DNA from: Tupaia tana
Taxonomy: Eukaryota; Chordata; Mammalia; Scandentia; Tupaiidae
Length of the DNA: 64,000 bases
Direction: 5' to 3'
NCBI GenBank assembly: GCA_026018925.1
Contig: JAKSZU010000003.1
Location: 3,113,867 to 3,177,866, forward strand
The position numbers were made by a program, and so were the translations under genes. The notes under the pieces are model-generated. The model made no database searches. It was not told the DNA's origin and saw only the letters and a list, made by a program, of their open reading frames with translations. Shown piece by piece: positions 1 to 9,620 of this stretch (position 1 is its first letter; every line of letters begins with the position of its first letter).

Positions 1-280
1 CCCCACCCGAAGCAGCAGCCCCACGGCCTGGGAGCGCCTTCCAGAGTGACACGCTTGCGATCTGAGAGCAATCACCTTATTTGTCTATTCTCTGTGGGAA
101 TGTAGTCAAGGATGCCTCGACATTGTTAAAGTAGAAAAATGAATCCGAAAGTTTGATCCATGTTTCCTAAAATCAGTTATTATATTCACCAAATTAAACA
201 TGCTGCCAACTAAGAAGGGTCTGAGAGTATCCCACAGTTAAATAAAAAACAAAACCTAAAGAAATGCCTACAAAAGTGCA

Positions 281-781
281 AGCCACGGTCACCACAGAGT
301 CATGGGACGTGTGGCATGTATACGTACAAGGACCACGGTCGCCACGGAGTCACAGGACGTGCGGCATGCGCACGTACATGGACCACGGTTGCCACGGAGT
401 CACAGGACGTGCAGCACACGTGCGTACATGGACCACGGTCACCACGGAGTCACAGGACGTGCGGCACACGTACGTACATGGACCACGGTCGCCACGGAGT
501 CACAGGACATGCGGTGTGTGCACATACATGGACCACGGTCGCCACGGAGTCACAGGACGTGCGGCGCACATACATACATGGACCACGGTCGCCACGGAGT
601 CACAGGATGTGCGGCGCGCACACATACATGGACCACGGTCGCCACGGAGTCACAGGATGTGCGGTGTGCGCACATACATGGGCCATGGTAGCCACGGAGT
701 CACAGGACGTGCGGTGCACATACATACATGGACCACAGTCGCCATGGAGTCACAGGATGGGCAGCGCACACGTACATGGAC
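281..781. repeat. 50-bp minisatellite, about 10 units
   Basis: The core GACCACGGTCGCCACGGAGT recurs at 331, 381, 431, 481, 531, 581 and 631, an exact 50-bp period with no indels. The first unit (281) and the last two are more diverged, and the last is about 2 bp short. Each unit ends in a variable alternating purine-pyrimidine segment such as GCACACGTACGTACATG. The array is CpG-rich (about five per unit). Because 50 is not a multiple of 3, all plus frames stay open without being coding. Confidence 0.96.
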
Positions 782-1125
782 GCACAACGAGAGCGTTTGC
801 GGCAGCTCACAGAGTTGACAGTTGCTACTGGGGGAGGCATGATAAAGGACAATCGGATTAACACTTTGGGTCAAAGCAGTTGTTGGGCCAGGGCCAGAGC
901 CACTTCCGCCAAAGTACAACACGTCGTAGCCCGAACTCTGTGTTTGCTCAATCCGCAGCAATGGCCGGAGCTCTGTGTCCGTGCCCGGCAGCCGACGTCA
1001 CCTTCGGAGCTCTGTGTCTGTGCCCCCCAGCAGATGTCACCTTCGCACTTGCATGCCCTTCCTTCAGGCCGTGGGGAAAGGCCGCTGAGGAACCTCACTG
1101 TGTCTACATGAATGAAAGGTCTGCT

Positions 1126-1387
1126 TTTTTTTTTTTTTTTTTTTGGAAAGAGATATTTGCTATAGGGTGCATGCACTTGCCGGAGAGACAGAGAGACAGA
1201 AAGCCAGAACTCCTTCCCCCCACCAGGGGAGATGGCCACACTGGAATCCCTTTTCTATTCTCCTCTGGAGATTTTGGGCATGAACGCACACACCTGGTGT
1301 GAGTTTCAAGCCTCCGGGTCCCGTACTTGAACCCCAATGGCCATGTGGGTATCCAGTATCTATACCATTAGCCATTTGCTGGTCCCG
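1126..1387 (-). mobile_element. SINE-A, long form
   Basis: It reads on the minus strand from a head CCAGCAAATGGC-like start at 1387 to a T-run at 1126-1144 (the A-tail). The head is diverged, with only a weak tRNA-like B-box. The tail portion carries the family's CTCTGTCTCTC run and the CCTATAGCAAA motif. Confidence 0.85.
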
Positions 1388-1464
1388 AAGGGTCTGATTT
1401 TCCCGGCTGGGAAAGAGGATCGGGTGGAGGCCAAGGCTGTAGGACTGTTTTAAACTCCTGATGA

Positions 1465-1722
1465 CCGGACCGGTAGGTGGTGTGGGTAAGGTGCTGGACT
1501 CCTGCGTAGTTGACTGCGGCTGAAGTCCCAGACCTGGTGGCTTGAAACTCACACCAGGTGCTGTGTGCGTGGTGCCCAAAATCCTGAGAGGAAGGGGGAG
1601 CTGAGACTGCTGCATGGCCATCCCTTTGGAGGGTGATTTCTCACTTTCTGTCTCCCTTCTCTCTGTCTCGCCTGGGAGTGTCCACACCCTATAGTTAAAA
1701 CCTCCCTAAAGGAAAAAAAGAA
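1465..1722 (+). mobile_element. SINE-A, long form
   Basis: Head GGTAGGTGGTGTGGGTAAGG, then CTGGACTCCTGCGTAGTTGAC and GAAGTCCCAGACCTGG. The body CCCAAAATCCTGAGAGGAAG is followed by ACACCCTATAGTTAAAACC and an A-rich tail. It sits tail-to-head with the opposite-strand copy at 1126-1387. Confidence 0.85.
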
Positions 1723-2219
1723 ATTCTCTGACCACAGAACTCAGTTTCTTTTCCATCTCTCCACTCATTCCAGTTGTTCCAGGCCAGCCTAAACATCACA
1801 GTCTCATGGTGGTCTCAGTCAGCTGACCATTTCAACAAGCTCAAAGTTTCTGAAATTCGAACGAGAAGAGACCGCCTGGCTGGTGGTCAGAGGGAGGAGG
1901 GCAGGCCTGGGAGAGCTAGCGCTGCACGTCCGACGCCCTTCTCTGAAGTCCGCTGGCCTCCAGGCTGCACGTGCCCCTAAAGCCCTGATGGACAGCAGGC
2001 TTCCTTCCTCCACACTTGCCCACAACCACTCAGGGAGTGGACAGAGCTCGTACTGCTAGACCCAGTGAAGGCCTGGGTTCTAGGCTGCTAGGAGACACCA
2101 CTGTAATTCCGAGATGGAGCAACTGAGGCGCAAACATTTATTTTTTAAAGAATGATTTAATTTCATTTGTTTTTATTGTTACTTTCAAATTTGCTATTAT
2201 TATCTTTAAATTTGGTATT

Positions 2220-2345
2220 TTTTATAGGACACATGTACTCACAAGAGAGAAAGAGAGGGAGAGAGAAGGAAAGTGAAGAAGCAAGCTACCAGGCTGGAAC
2301 CGCAGTCGACCACGTGGAGTCCAGCACACTTCAGGTACTCAATAA
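2220..2345 (-). mobile_element. SINE-A, short or truncated form
   Basis: It carries GAACCGCAGTCGACCACGTG and GAGTCCAGCACACTTCA, the reverse of the SINE-A tRNA-like head, after a GAGAGAAAGAGAGGGAGAGA stretch and a T-rich left edge. Confidence 0.7.
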
Positions 2346-2962
2346 ATGTAAAATGAGCAAATACGTGACATTTTAAGGAGAAAACGGTCGCACTAAATGG
2401 AATAAGGCAGCTAGTTGGCGAGACACGGACTTTGCTTTACCCTGGCAGCTTCTGAAGTTGCCTATTTCTTGCTAAAACAACTTCAGTGCTGATGTCCAAT
2501 TCATCATGAACTATGGATTTTAGAAAGAGAAGTCTTACGTTTCATTGGCGAGTGCAGCTGGGGTGCACGCCCTGCTTTTACTAGACTGCTCATAGGCAGG
2601 AGCGATAGCACCCCAGTAAATGAGCTCATCCCCAGAAACAGGCTGATCGTTTCCTCCTCTTGATTAATACTAGAAAGCCACTTCGGCAACTGAAGTATTT
2701 TTAGGTGGGTTGAATCAGATCTTCTTAAGGGAGTAAGAGTAATTTTTACCTAGGATGATTTTTTAATGCAAAAATATAAGTACATTCATTCTTTCTGGGT
2801 CTCAGGTTGCAGAATACGATAAAGCAAGCATTTTGGGAGCTGCACCATGAACCCACAATGCCGGGCGTGCCTCCCGTCAGCTCCACACGAAAAACAGGTC
2901 CATAGAATACTGGGCTGCAGCAGCCTTTGTATTCCCTTTTCTTTCGCTCTTCTTTCTTTTTC

Positions 2963-3042
2963 CCCTCCCTCCCTCCCTCCCTCCCTCCCTCCCTCCCTCC
3001 CTCCCTCCCTCCCTCCCTCCCTCCCTCCCTCCCTCCCTCCCT

Positions 3043-3078
<36 letters not shown>
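2963..3078. repeat. (CCCT)n / (TTTC)n compound microsatellite
   Basis: About 78 bp of uninterrupted CCCT repeats (2963-3041) pass directly into about 37 bp of TTTC repeats. One strand is wholly pyrimidine. The GGGA strand has G-runs that can form quadruplex or triplex DNA. The PPSLPP and SFFL open frames here are repeat artefacts. Confidence 0.97.
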
Positions 3079-3094
3079 AAGAGAAAGCAAGTTA

Positions 3095-3355
3095 GGGACC
3101 AGCAGATGGCATAATGGTTATGTCACTGGACTCCCACATAGCCAACCATGATTCGAGTCCCAGACCTGGCAGCTGAAAACTCCGGCCATGCGTGTACGTG
3201 GCCAAGATCCCAAGAGGAGAATGGAGGAGAGGGGATTGCAGTGTGCCCATCTTCCCGGAGGCTGATTTCCCGCTTCTGACTCTCTATCTCTACAGCAAGC
3301 ACACACACTCTATAGCAAAAATCCCCCCACTCCCCAAAAAGAAAGAAAGAAAAGC
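3095..3355 (+). mobile_element. SINE-A, long form
   Basis: Begins GGGACCAGCAGATGGCATAA directly after the TTTC microsatellite. It carries GATTCGAGTCCCAGACCTGG, CCAAGATCCCAAGAGGAGAA and CTCTATAGCAAAAATCC, and ends in an AAAGAAAGAAAG tail. Confidence 0.92.
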
Positions 3356-3883
3356 AAGTTAAATATTTTTTAGAAAGAAAGATAAGGCCAAGTGGTGTTT
3401 TTCTGAGCCTGGGGTAGGGAGGCCCATGGTGGGTGGGACAGACAAGTGGAGGCTCCTGGATTCTGGGCACCCTGCCCTGGCCACCACTGAGCGGCCGGAT
3501 GACAGCCACACTGCAGCTCCTATGGGGACCCGGGTCTGGGCAGCCAGGAGCTGCAGACTGGCTTCTCCTGTGGCGTCCTCTGCTCCTGGATTCTAGGACC
3601 TGGGATTCCTGTTCCCGACTCACACAGAGCCGGAGTATGACTGCCCTGCCTCAGAACTGCGGCCTGCCTCAATCCCCTCTTAGTGCCTAGACTTAGTCTT
3701 CGTTTCTCCTCTGGTCTTCTAGCACAGCAAACAGGAGAATGACTGACTCTTAACATTGGATATTTATTTCTTCTAATAATGAATTCAGTCATGTTGTAAA
3801 CACACAGACAGAAACTAATGAATGCAGTTAATTCTCTTTAAATTGGCATAACCTATTACTACATTGACAGACCTCGATATTTC

Positions 3884-4127
3884 TTTTTTTAAGGTTTTTG
3901 CCACATGCACTTGCCAGAAAGAGAGAGAGACAGTGAGAGGGAAAGTGTGAAATCACCCCCCAAGGGGATGGTCACACAGCATTCCCTTCCCTACTGTCCT
4001 CTTGGGATTTTGGGCATACATGGATACATGCCCAGCATGATTTTTAAGCTGCTGGGTACAGGACTTGAACCATGGTCAGCCATGTCAGAGTTCAGCACCT
4101 TAACCACCACACTACCTGCTGGCTCCC
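3884..4127 (-). mobile_element. SINE-A, long form
   Basis: Minus-strand copy with its head at 4127 (GGAGCCAGCAGGTAGTGTGG on the reverse complement) and a T-rich edge at 3884-3897. It contains GGACTTGAACCATGG (reverse B-box) and TCTTGGGATTTTGGGCA. Confidence 0.9.
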
Positions 4128-4175
4128 TCAATATTTCTAACACATACCTTTAATTGTATATGAACTCAAAGTCTT

Positions 4176-4418
4176 TTTATTGAGAGAGAGATTTTTGCTT
4201 AGGGTTCGTGCACTTACCAGAGAGACAGAGGGATAGAGAGTGAGAAATCATCCCCCAGGGGGGATAGCCCCACCACAATCTCTTCTCTTCCATTCTCCTG
4301 TCAGGATTTTGGGCACACGCGCACATGTGCCCAGAGTGAATTTTAAATTCCAAGACTTGCACCGCCGTTGGCCATATGGGAATCCGGCACCTTAACCACT
4401 AGCCACCTGCTGACCCCA
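4176..4418 (-). mobile_element. SINE-A, long form
   Basis: Second minus-strand copy, 48 bp from the previous one and in the same direction. It contains GAGAGACAGAGGGATAGAGA, TCAGGATTTTGGGCACAC and CTTAACCACTAGCCACCTGC. Its edge lies in the non-coding sequence 525 bp from DPP6 exon 4944-5038. Confidence 0.9.
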
Positions 4419-4943
4419 AACACAGAATCTAACGTCATCTAGGAAAAACTTTTCTCAGAGTATGGAGCCTGGGCGTTCAGATCGCTTCGGGTCTCATGTT
4501 AAATCTTAGGCATCACCGAATGTCATTAGGGTAAATGCTGTCACAGTGCCTACGTTAATAAATCGGTGCATGAGGGGATGAGCTCCTTTTCATAGGAGAC
4601 TGGGCCAATTCTCCGCAAGTATTCCACACGCACTATTGCAACTGTTCTGTGAATTGTTCTGAGTGAAGCCTGAGGACCTCGCCTTTCAATTACGAGTGAT
4701 CTGCAACATTTGTTTCCAGCACCTGCAGAGACATTTCCCAGACACCGAGAGAAACTGTGCTTTCATCTTCTGAAATTAGTGTGGCTCCAATTTCACATTA
4801 TCTTTAGTTGCTCAGCCTGTAGTATTGGGAGTTTATTGTTTCTCCTCGGTACTGCTAGAAGTTGAAACCTGAAGTCATTTTCTGCTTTATTGACTTGCAG
4901 GAGGAAAAACTGAAATTATCCCGGTCATTAAAGGAGTACTTAC

Positions 4944-5038
4944 AATTTTTTTGCCTTCTATTAACACGGTGGAATTATTTGTTTCGACGTTCCGCAGTAT
5001 CACATTTCCTTTCTGTTCCCTGTAGATGAATTCTTTAT
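4944..5038 (-). CDS. DPP6: DPP6 internal coding exon, early beta-propeller (probably exon 4)
   Basis: Seen: on the minus strand a pyrimidine-rich tract ending CTCTTATAG precedes 95 open bases (two bases AT plus 31 codons) followed by GTAAGT. Joined to the G left by exon 61033-61131, the first codon is GAT (Asp), giving [12 protein letters not shown], then [20 protein letters not shown]. Known: this is the DPP6 segment just after WIS, in the first blade of the beta-propeller. Residues differ from the human protein as I remember it: Lys for Thr after the first Asp, Asn for Thr after EQKG, Ile for Arg and Arg for Trp in the next stretch, and NNST for NTST. The NNST stretch holds two overlapping N-glycosylation sequons. 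The exon ends in phase 0; the next exon is not found downstream on the minus strand (1-4943), so it lies outside the window. No stop or frameshift is present. Confidence 0.95.
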
Positions 5039-5148
5039 CTATAAGAGAGGAAATAAAAAAGAAACATGAAACACCAAGGAAGTCACCAGGGTTTGGATGG
5101 ACGCATGTAAAGTGAACGAGCTGGCGCTGAAAAAAACGAACGCTGCTT

Positions 5149-5410
5149 GGGACCAGCAGTTAGCGTAATGGCTATGTTGCTGGACTCCCACGTAGTCGAC
5201 TGCAGTTCGTGTCCCGGACCCGGTGGCTTAAAACTCACGCCGGGCGCGTGTGTGTGCGTGCCCAAGATCCCGAGAGGAGAATGGAGGAGAAGGGATTGCG
5301 GCGTGGCCATCCCCGTGGGGGGTGATTTCTCGCTTTCTACCTCTCTGTCTCTCTCTGTCTGGCGAGCGCATGTGCCCTATAGCAAAAAACCTCTCTAAAA
5401 AAAAAAAACC
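5149..5410 (+). mobile_element. SINE-A reference copy: young tRNA-derived SINE with intact target-site duplication
   Basis: This copy defines the long form. Seen: head GGGACCAGCAGTTAGCGTAA with an A-box-like TAGCGTAATGG (5161-5171) and a B-box-like AGTTCGTGTCC (5204-5214), 32 bp apart as in tRNA-type pol III promoters. A tRNA-unrelated body follows (CCCAAGATCCCGAGAGGAGA; CTCTGTCTCTCTCTGTCTGG; CCCTATAGCAAAAAACC), ending in an A-tail. It is flanked by a perfect 13-bp duplication ACGAACGCTGCTT (5136-5148 and 5411-5423). Family knowledge: such SINEs are pol III-transcribed and mobilised by L1. It lies 110 bp outside the DPP6 exon, antisense to the gene. Confidence 0.95.
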
Positions 5411-5423
5411 ACGAACGCTGCTT

Positions 5424-6737
5424 TTCATCAAAGGGCCCTTTAAACATGCGAACTGCGTCCAGCTCTTCTCCACACGGCGGCACATGGGCTTCTCTCTGAA
5501 CCCTTTCTCCTCCCACTGACATTAGAGCACGGCACATGCCGCTCAAGGGGGAGCGACTCAGTGGCCCTGGTAACGGGAGGGGAGGCGGGCTGTACCCGGG
5601 ACCACTGTGACAGGTGTGGGGACCCCTGCAGTCGGGGCTCACGGCGGGCCAGAGAAGCTGGGCTCCACTCGGAGTGTGGCAGGAGCAGGTGTTGACTCGC
5701 AGCCCAGGAGCAGGTGGTCAGGGTGTGGACACACTAAGAGGAGATATCGTGGGGAGGGGATTCTTGCTTCAGACAGACCAGGGTGACCAGAGAGCATGTG
5801 GGATGGTGGAGGCAGAGCAACCCAACAGCCATGGGGACCAGACATCAGGGAGGGGGTTCTTGCTAAACCGACTTATGAGGGTTCTTTGCTAAAACTGGAT
5901 TTTACAAGGAAGTGCAAGATGGACCAAGCTGAAGATCCAGGGAGCTCATTAAAGTCTGGCTAGGTGACAAATTCTTTGTCAGCCCCTCAAGGGGAAAGAG
6001 ACATTCTTTTTCCCTGTGAACGCAAAAGTCCACTTCCCCCAGTCGCCTATTGTTCCCTAAGGACCCGCCGAGTCCCCTGTTGGGACCACAGCAGGGGACA
6101 TCTGGACGGAAAACCTGCAGGCCTTCACAGAGCAGGGTTTACGCGCTCCTGAGCTGGCTGGCCCCTGTTCAAGACCACACTGTGGACTCAGCGTACCCTT
6201 CCACGAACCTCGCTTTCTGGGAGGTTCCGACCTTGCGACGGTCCCTTGGGAAGGGCTTGCCGTTCCCACAGCTAAGTCAGCCCGTGAAGGTCGGAAGAAC
6301 TCTCCCGGGAAACTGGGTTAAACGGAAAGGTCAGTTTGGCGGAGATCTGACACGTTCACAACAGTGTTCTTTCCGGGGGCTTGGTCTCCCTTCCTATTCG
6401 TCTGCGTGTCTTTAACCTCTTTCAATGCGTTTTGAATCTTTTTTCATTTAGGAAGACTACATAAAATATGGTCCATCTGGGAATAACTCCAATGAAGGAT
6501 GGGGAAGGCCCTCGCCCCTGCCCCTCGGCCCTCAGCCGTGGGCGTCTGCGCCACCCGGCAGCTCTGGGGCTGCTTCCCCTCGCGACACTGAAAACGGGGT
6601 CCTTTGTGCTTGTCCTTCACTCAGCGTGAGGTATGTCATTGATATGTCACAGCATGTGTCACATGTCACTGCAGCAGGGTGGCAGCTGCGTGTTGGGGCC
6701 TAAACAAACCTCCGTGTCGGGGCATTCAAATTCACAC
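5424..6737. other. Unannotated intron sequence
   Basis: Single-copy-looking sequence with no recognisable repeat, exon or RNA gene. Confidence 0.4.
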
Positions 6738-7075
6738 CGGACGGTTCAGACCGCCGCCAGGTTTTGGCCCTCGGACTCCCGCGGCTGTGAACGCTCACAG
6801 CAACGCTCCTGCAGCCCGGGCCGGCGGGTGGGAGCGCGGGACACGGAGACGAGACGTGGGCGTGTTTCCATTTCTCTCGAGTGGATGCAAGGCAGGAAGT
6901 GCGGCGCCCAGCTCGGGCTCAGGACGCGGGACTGCCCGGTGTGCCCTCGGAGCAGCAGTCCACGCCGCCCGCCCAGCGTCGCCCTCTGCGGCCCCGGCAG
7001 GCCTGGACCACCTCCATCTCCCCCGGCCTTCCGTCTGCATCCCGGGAGGCCTCCTCACGGCGGCATCTTTTCACG
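6738..7075. promoter_or_regulatory. CpG-island-like patch inside the DPP6 intron
   Basis: I counted 38 CpG dinucleotides in about 338 bp at roughly two-thirds GC, so observed/expected is near 1. The rest of the intron is CpG-poor outside the minisatellites. No tandem structure explains it. It lies about 1.7 kb upstream, in DPP6 transcription sense, of exon 4944-5038. It could be an internal or bidirectional promoter, or simply a GC-rich relic. Open frames here (6633-7169) have no recognisable protein. Confidence 0.45.
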
Positions 7076-7489
7076 TGACCATTGGCCCTCCTCGTTCTTT
7101 CCTGAAGTACCTCTTCAAAGGTTTTGCCCATTTTTAATATTCTTCCTCAAGGAGGAGTCCTTGCTTTAACTCTCAGAGAGAGTAAGGGCAGTAACGGGAC
7201 GGCGGCCAGCGCGCCTCCCCGAAGGTGCCGCTTCTGTCTCTGCCTGAACTCCCCTGAAAACCACCCATTCCCGTGCCGAGGGGCTCTCTCTCTGTTTACA
7301 GGAGATGCAAATAAAAGCCGATTAAAGCATTTAACTCACGAAATAAAAAACGACGGAGTCCTTTATACATGTGGGTACATCTTTTGTGGATATACCTTTA
7401 AAAATATTGTCTACCAGAGTGTGACTTTCGTTTTCGTTTTCTTAATTATATGTTTTGAGGATCAAAATATTTTTCATTTGAGTTAAATC

Positions 7490-8203
7490 TATTTGTTGAT
7501 ATTTTTCTTTTATGGTTTGTGATTTTTGTGTCCTGGGAAATCTTTGCCTACTCCAGTATCACGACGATTTTTCTCCTACGTTTTCTTCTAGTGCTTCAAT
7601 GATATTGGGCTTTCCGCTGAGGTCTGTGCGCACGTGGGCGACCTCCCTGCAGCACGTGAGGTGAGTCCAGGTGCACTTTTCTTGTCAGGTATCTCATCCG
7701 TTGTTCTAGCATGTTGTTGGGAAGAGTGTCTTTTTCTCACTGAATTACCTTAGCACTTTTTTCCTGGTCAAAATCAAATGACTATGTACGTGTGGACTTC
7801 TATTTCTGGACTTTCTTGTCCTTCCGTTCGCCCATATGTGGGCTAGCAGGGTCTGTACATATGCTACTACGTTCTTTCCTGAATTGGTCGTTTGTGTCCC
7901 TTTTCTTTTTGGTCACACTGGATAGATGGTAATCAATTTATTAACCTTTTCAAGTCACAGCTTTGGTATCGTCATCCTTGGTATTGTGTTCCACTTCCTT
8001 TCTTTTCTATTTCTTCTTTCTGCTTGCTTTGGCTTTGCTTTGCTTTGCTCTTTCTAGCTTCTTAAGGTGGAAGCTTAGGTCTTTGGTTTAGTATTTTCCA
8101 TCCTTTCTAATAAAACTATTAAAACTAAAAATTTCCCTTCATGGAGGGCATTAGCTACATCTCACAAATTTTGATGAGCTGAATTATATCATTATCTAGT
8201 CCA
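7490..8203 (-). mobile_element. Old L1 fragment, 3' part of the minus-strand copy
   Basis: Recognised from the reverse complement of L1 text: GGAAATCTTTGCCTACTCCA, then TTTTCTCCTACGTTTTCTTC, GAATTACCTTAGCACTTTTT and TGACTATGTACGTGTGGACT, then CTTAAGGTGGAAGCTTAGGT and ACATCTCACAAATTTTGATG. Many indels and stops: a decayed copy. Confidence 0.8.
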
Positions 8204-8848
8204 CACTACTCAAAGTGGTCTACAGATTCAATGCAATCCCTGTCAAAATTCCAATGTCATCTTTCACAGAGTGGAAAAACAGTATTTAAATTCCTACAGA
8301 ACCACAAAAGACTGAATAGCCAAAACAATCTTTAGCGAAAAAGACAAAGCTGGCACATTAACTCTCTGATTTAAAATAGATTATAAACCAATTGCAATCA
8401 TCACATTCTGGTACTAGCATGACACATTGACCAATGAAACAGGGCTGAAAGCCCAAAAATACACCCACGCATTCATGGCCAATTGGTTTTTGACAAAACT
8501 TCCAAGAATGCACAATGGAGAAAAAAACAGTCTCTTCAATAAATGGTGCTGGGAAAACTACATATCCACATGAAGATGAAGGAAAGTAGATCCTTACCTC
8601 ACACCATATAAGAATTAACTTAAAATGGATTCAAGATTTAAATATACAATCTGAAATTGAAACTATTAGAAAAAAATTTGTCTGGACAATGATTTTTTTT
8701 TTATAACCTCAAAAGCACAAGCAATAAAAGTAAAAACAGATAAATGGGATTACATCAATCTAAAAAGTTTCTGTACAGTAAAGAAAAGAATTAAGAAAAC
8801 AAAAAGATATCCACAGGATGGAAAAATATTTATATACTCCACATTATT
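8204..8848 (+). mobile_element. L1 ORF2 fragment nested in the older minus-strand L1
   Basis: Plus-strand ORF2 text: GTCTACAGATTCAATGCAAT, ATAAATGGTGCTGGGAAAAC and AAAATGGATTCAAGATTTAA. The minus-strand L1 resumes at about 8849 (TTTCTAATTGACTCTGTGTT). The fragment stops inside ORF2 without a 3' UTR or A-tail, so it is truncated at both ends. Frames are broken. Confidence 0.85.
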
Positions 8849-9129
8849 GTTTGAATTATTTCTAATTGACTCTGTGTTGTCTGCTCGGCCAAATGATTAT
8901 TTAGAAATCTGAGTTTGATTTCCAAATATCTAAAATTATTCTGTCCATTTATTGCTATAGCTTTTGCATTCAAACCCAGAGGCTCAGAGAATACTCTGTA
9001 CGCATTTCAGTCTTTTAAAACTCAGTAAGGCATCTTGATAGCCCATGGGCCTTGGAAGTATACCATATGCATATTTAATAAAATTATGGATTATAGCTGA
9101 GTTTGAGTCTATTGTTTATTTTTAAAATT

Positions 9130-9316
9130 TTTGTGAGAGGGCACATACGCTTGCTGGAGAGAGACAGGGAGGAAATTTCTCCTTCCTTTTAGGATTTTGG
9201 ACAAGAATTGCACATGCGTCTAGAGTGTTTTTCAAGCCACTGGGTCCAGGACTCGAACCCTGTAGTCATCCAAGAGAGATCCTACCGCCCTAACCACCAC
9301 ACCACAGGCTAGCCCT
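9130..9316 (-). mobile_element. SINE-A copy, shortened body
   Basis: It contains GGGTCCAGGACTCGAACCCT (reverse B-box region), CTAACCACCACACCACAGGC and AGGATTTTGGACAAGAATTG. About 60 bp of body is missing relative to the long form. Inserted in the old minus-strand L1. Confidence 0.8.
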
Positions 9317-9430
9317 GTTTATTTTCTGATTGTCTCCTCTACTCTCATTTCTCTCTCAATTCCTGGCTTTCATTTTATGGTTTGACTATTTCATAGAATT
9401 TTGACTTCCCAATTTTTATTTTATGTTTTT

Positions 9431-9620
9431 AAAAGTTAATTTATTTTCCCCATGAGACAAAGACAGAGCGGCAATTGCAACAGGGCCTTCGTGCCAGGAT
9501 CACCCATGTGGTCATGTGGTCATGGGCTCACATCCACCCAGCACGCTAGGGAGGTCTCGGGCTGTGAGCCCAGAACCTTTCCCTGGGTTCAGCTGCACAA
9601 CTACCGCGCCACCACCCAGC
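9431..9620 (-). mobile_element. SINE-B copy
   Basis: Left edge TTAATTTATTTTCCCCATGA-type (reverse of the family tail CTTTCATGGAAGAAATAA), then GACAAAGACAGAGCGGCA. The reverse head CAACTACCGCGCCACCACCC ends it. Diverged, so membership is inferred from edge structure. Confidence 0.55.

Larger units (their letters stand above)
1..4943 (-). other. DPP6: 5' part of the next DPP6 intron
   Basis: Sequence downstream of the GTAAGT donor of exon 4944-5038. It holds the 50-bp minisatellite, the CCCT/TTTC microsatellite and about six SINE-A copies. I searched for the expected next DPP6 segment (ESLRAIRYEISPD...) on the minus strand and did not find it. Non-repeat stretches 1-280, 782-1125, 1723-2219, 2346-2962, 3356-3883 and 4419-4943 contain nothing I can name. 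Confidence 0.8.

Noticed and set aside
264..861. Three overlapping plus-strand frames of 129-184 codons
   Set aside because: They are the same 50-bp repeat read in all three frames.
5149..5220. Functional tRNA gene
   Set aside because: A- and B-box-like motifs belong to the SINE head; acceptor stem pairing and anticodon arm are not preserved.
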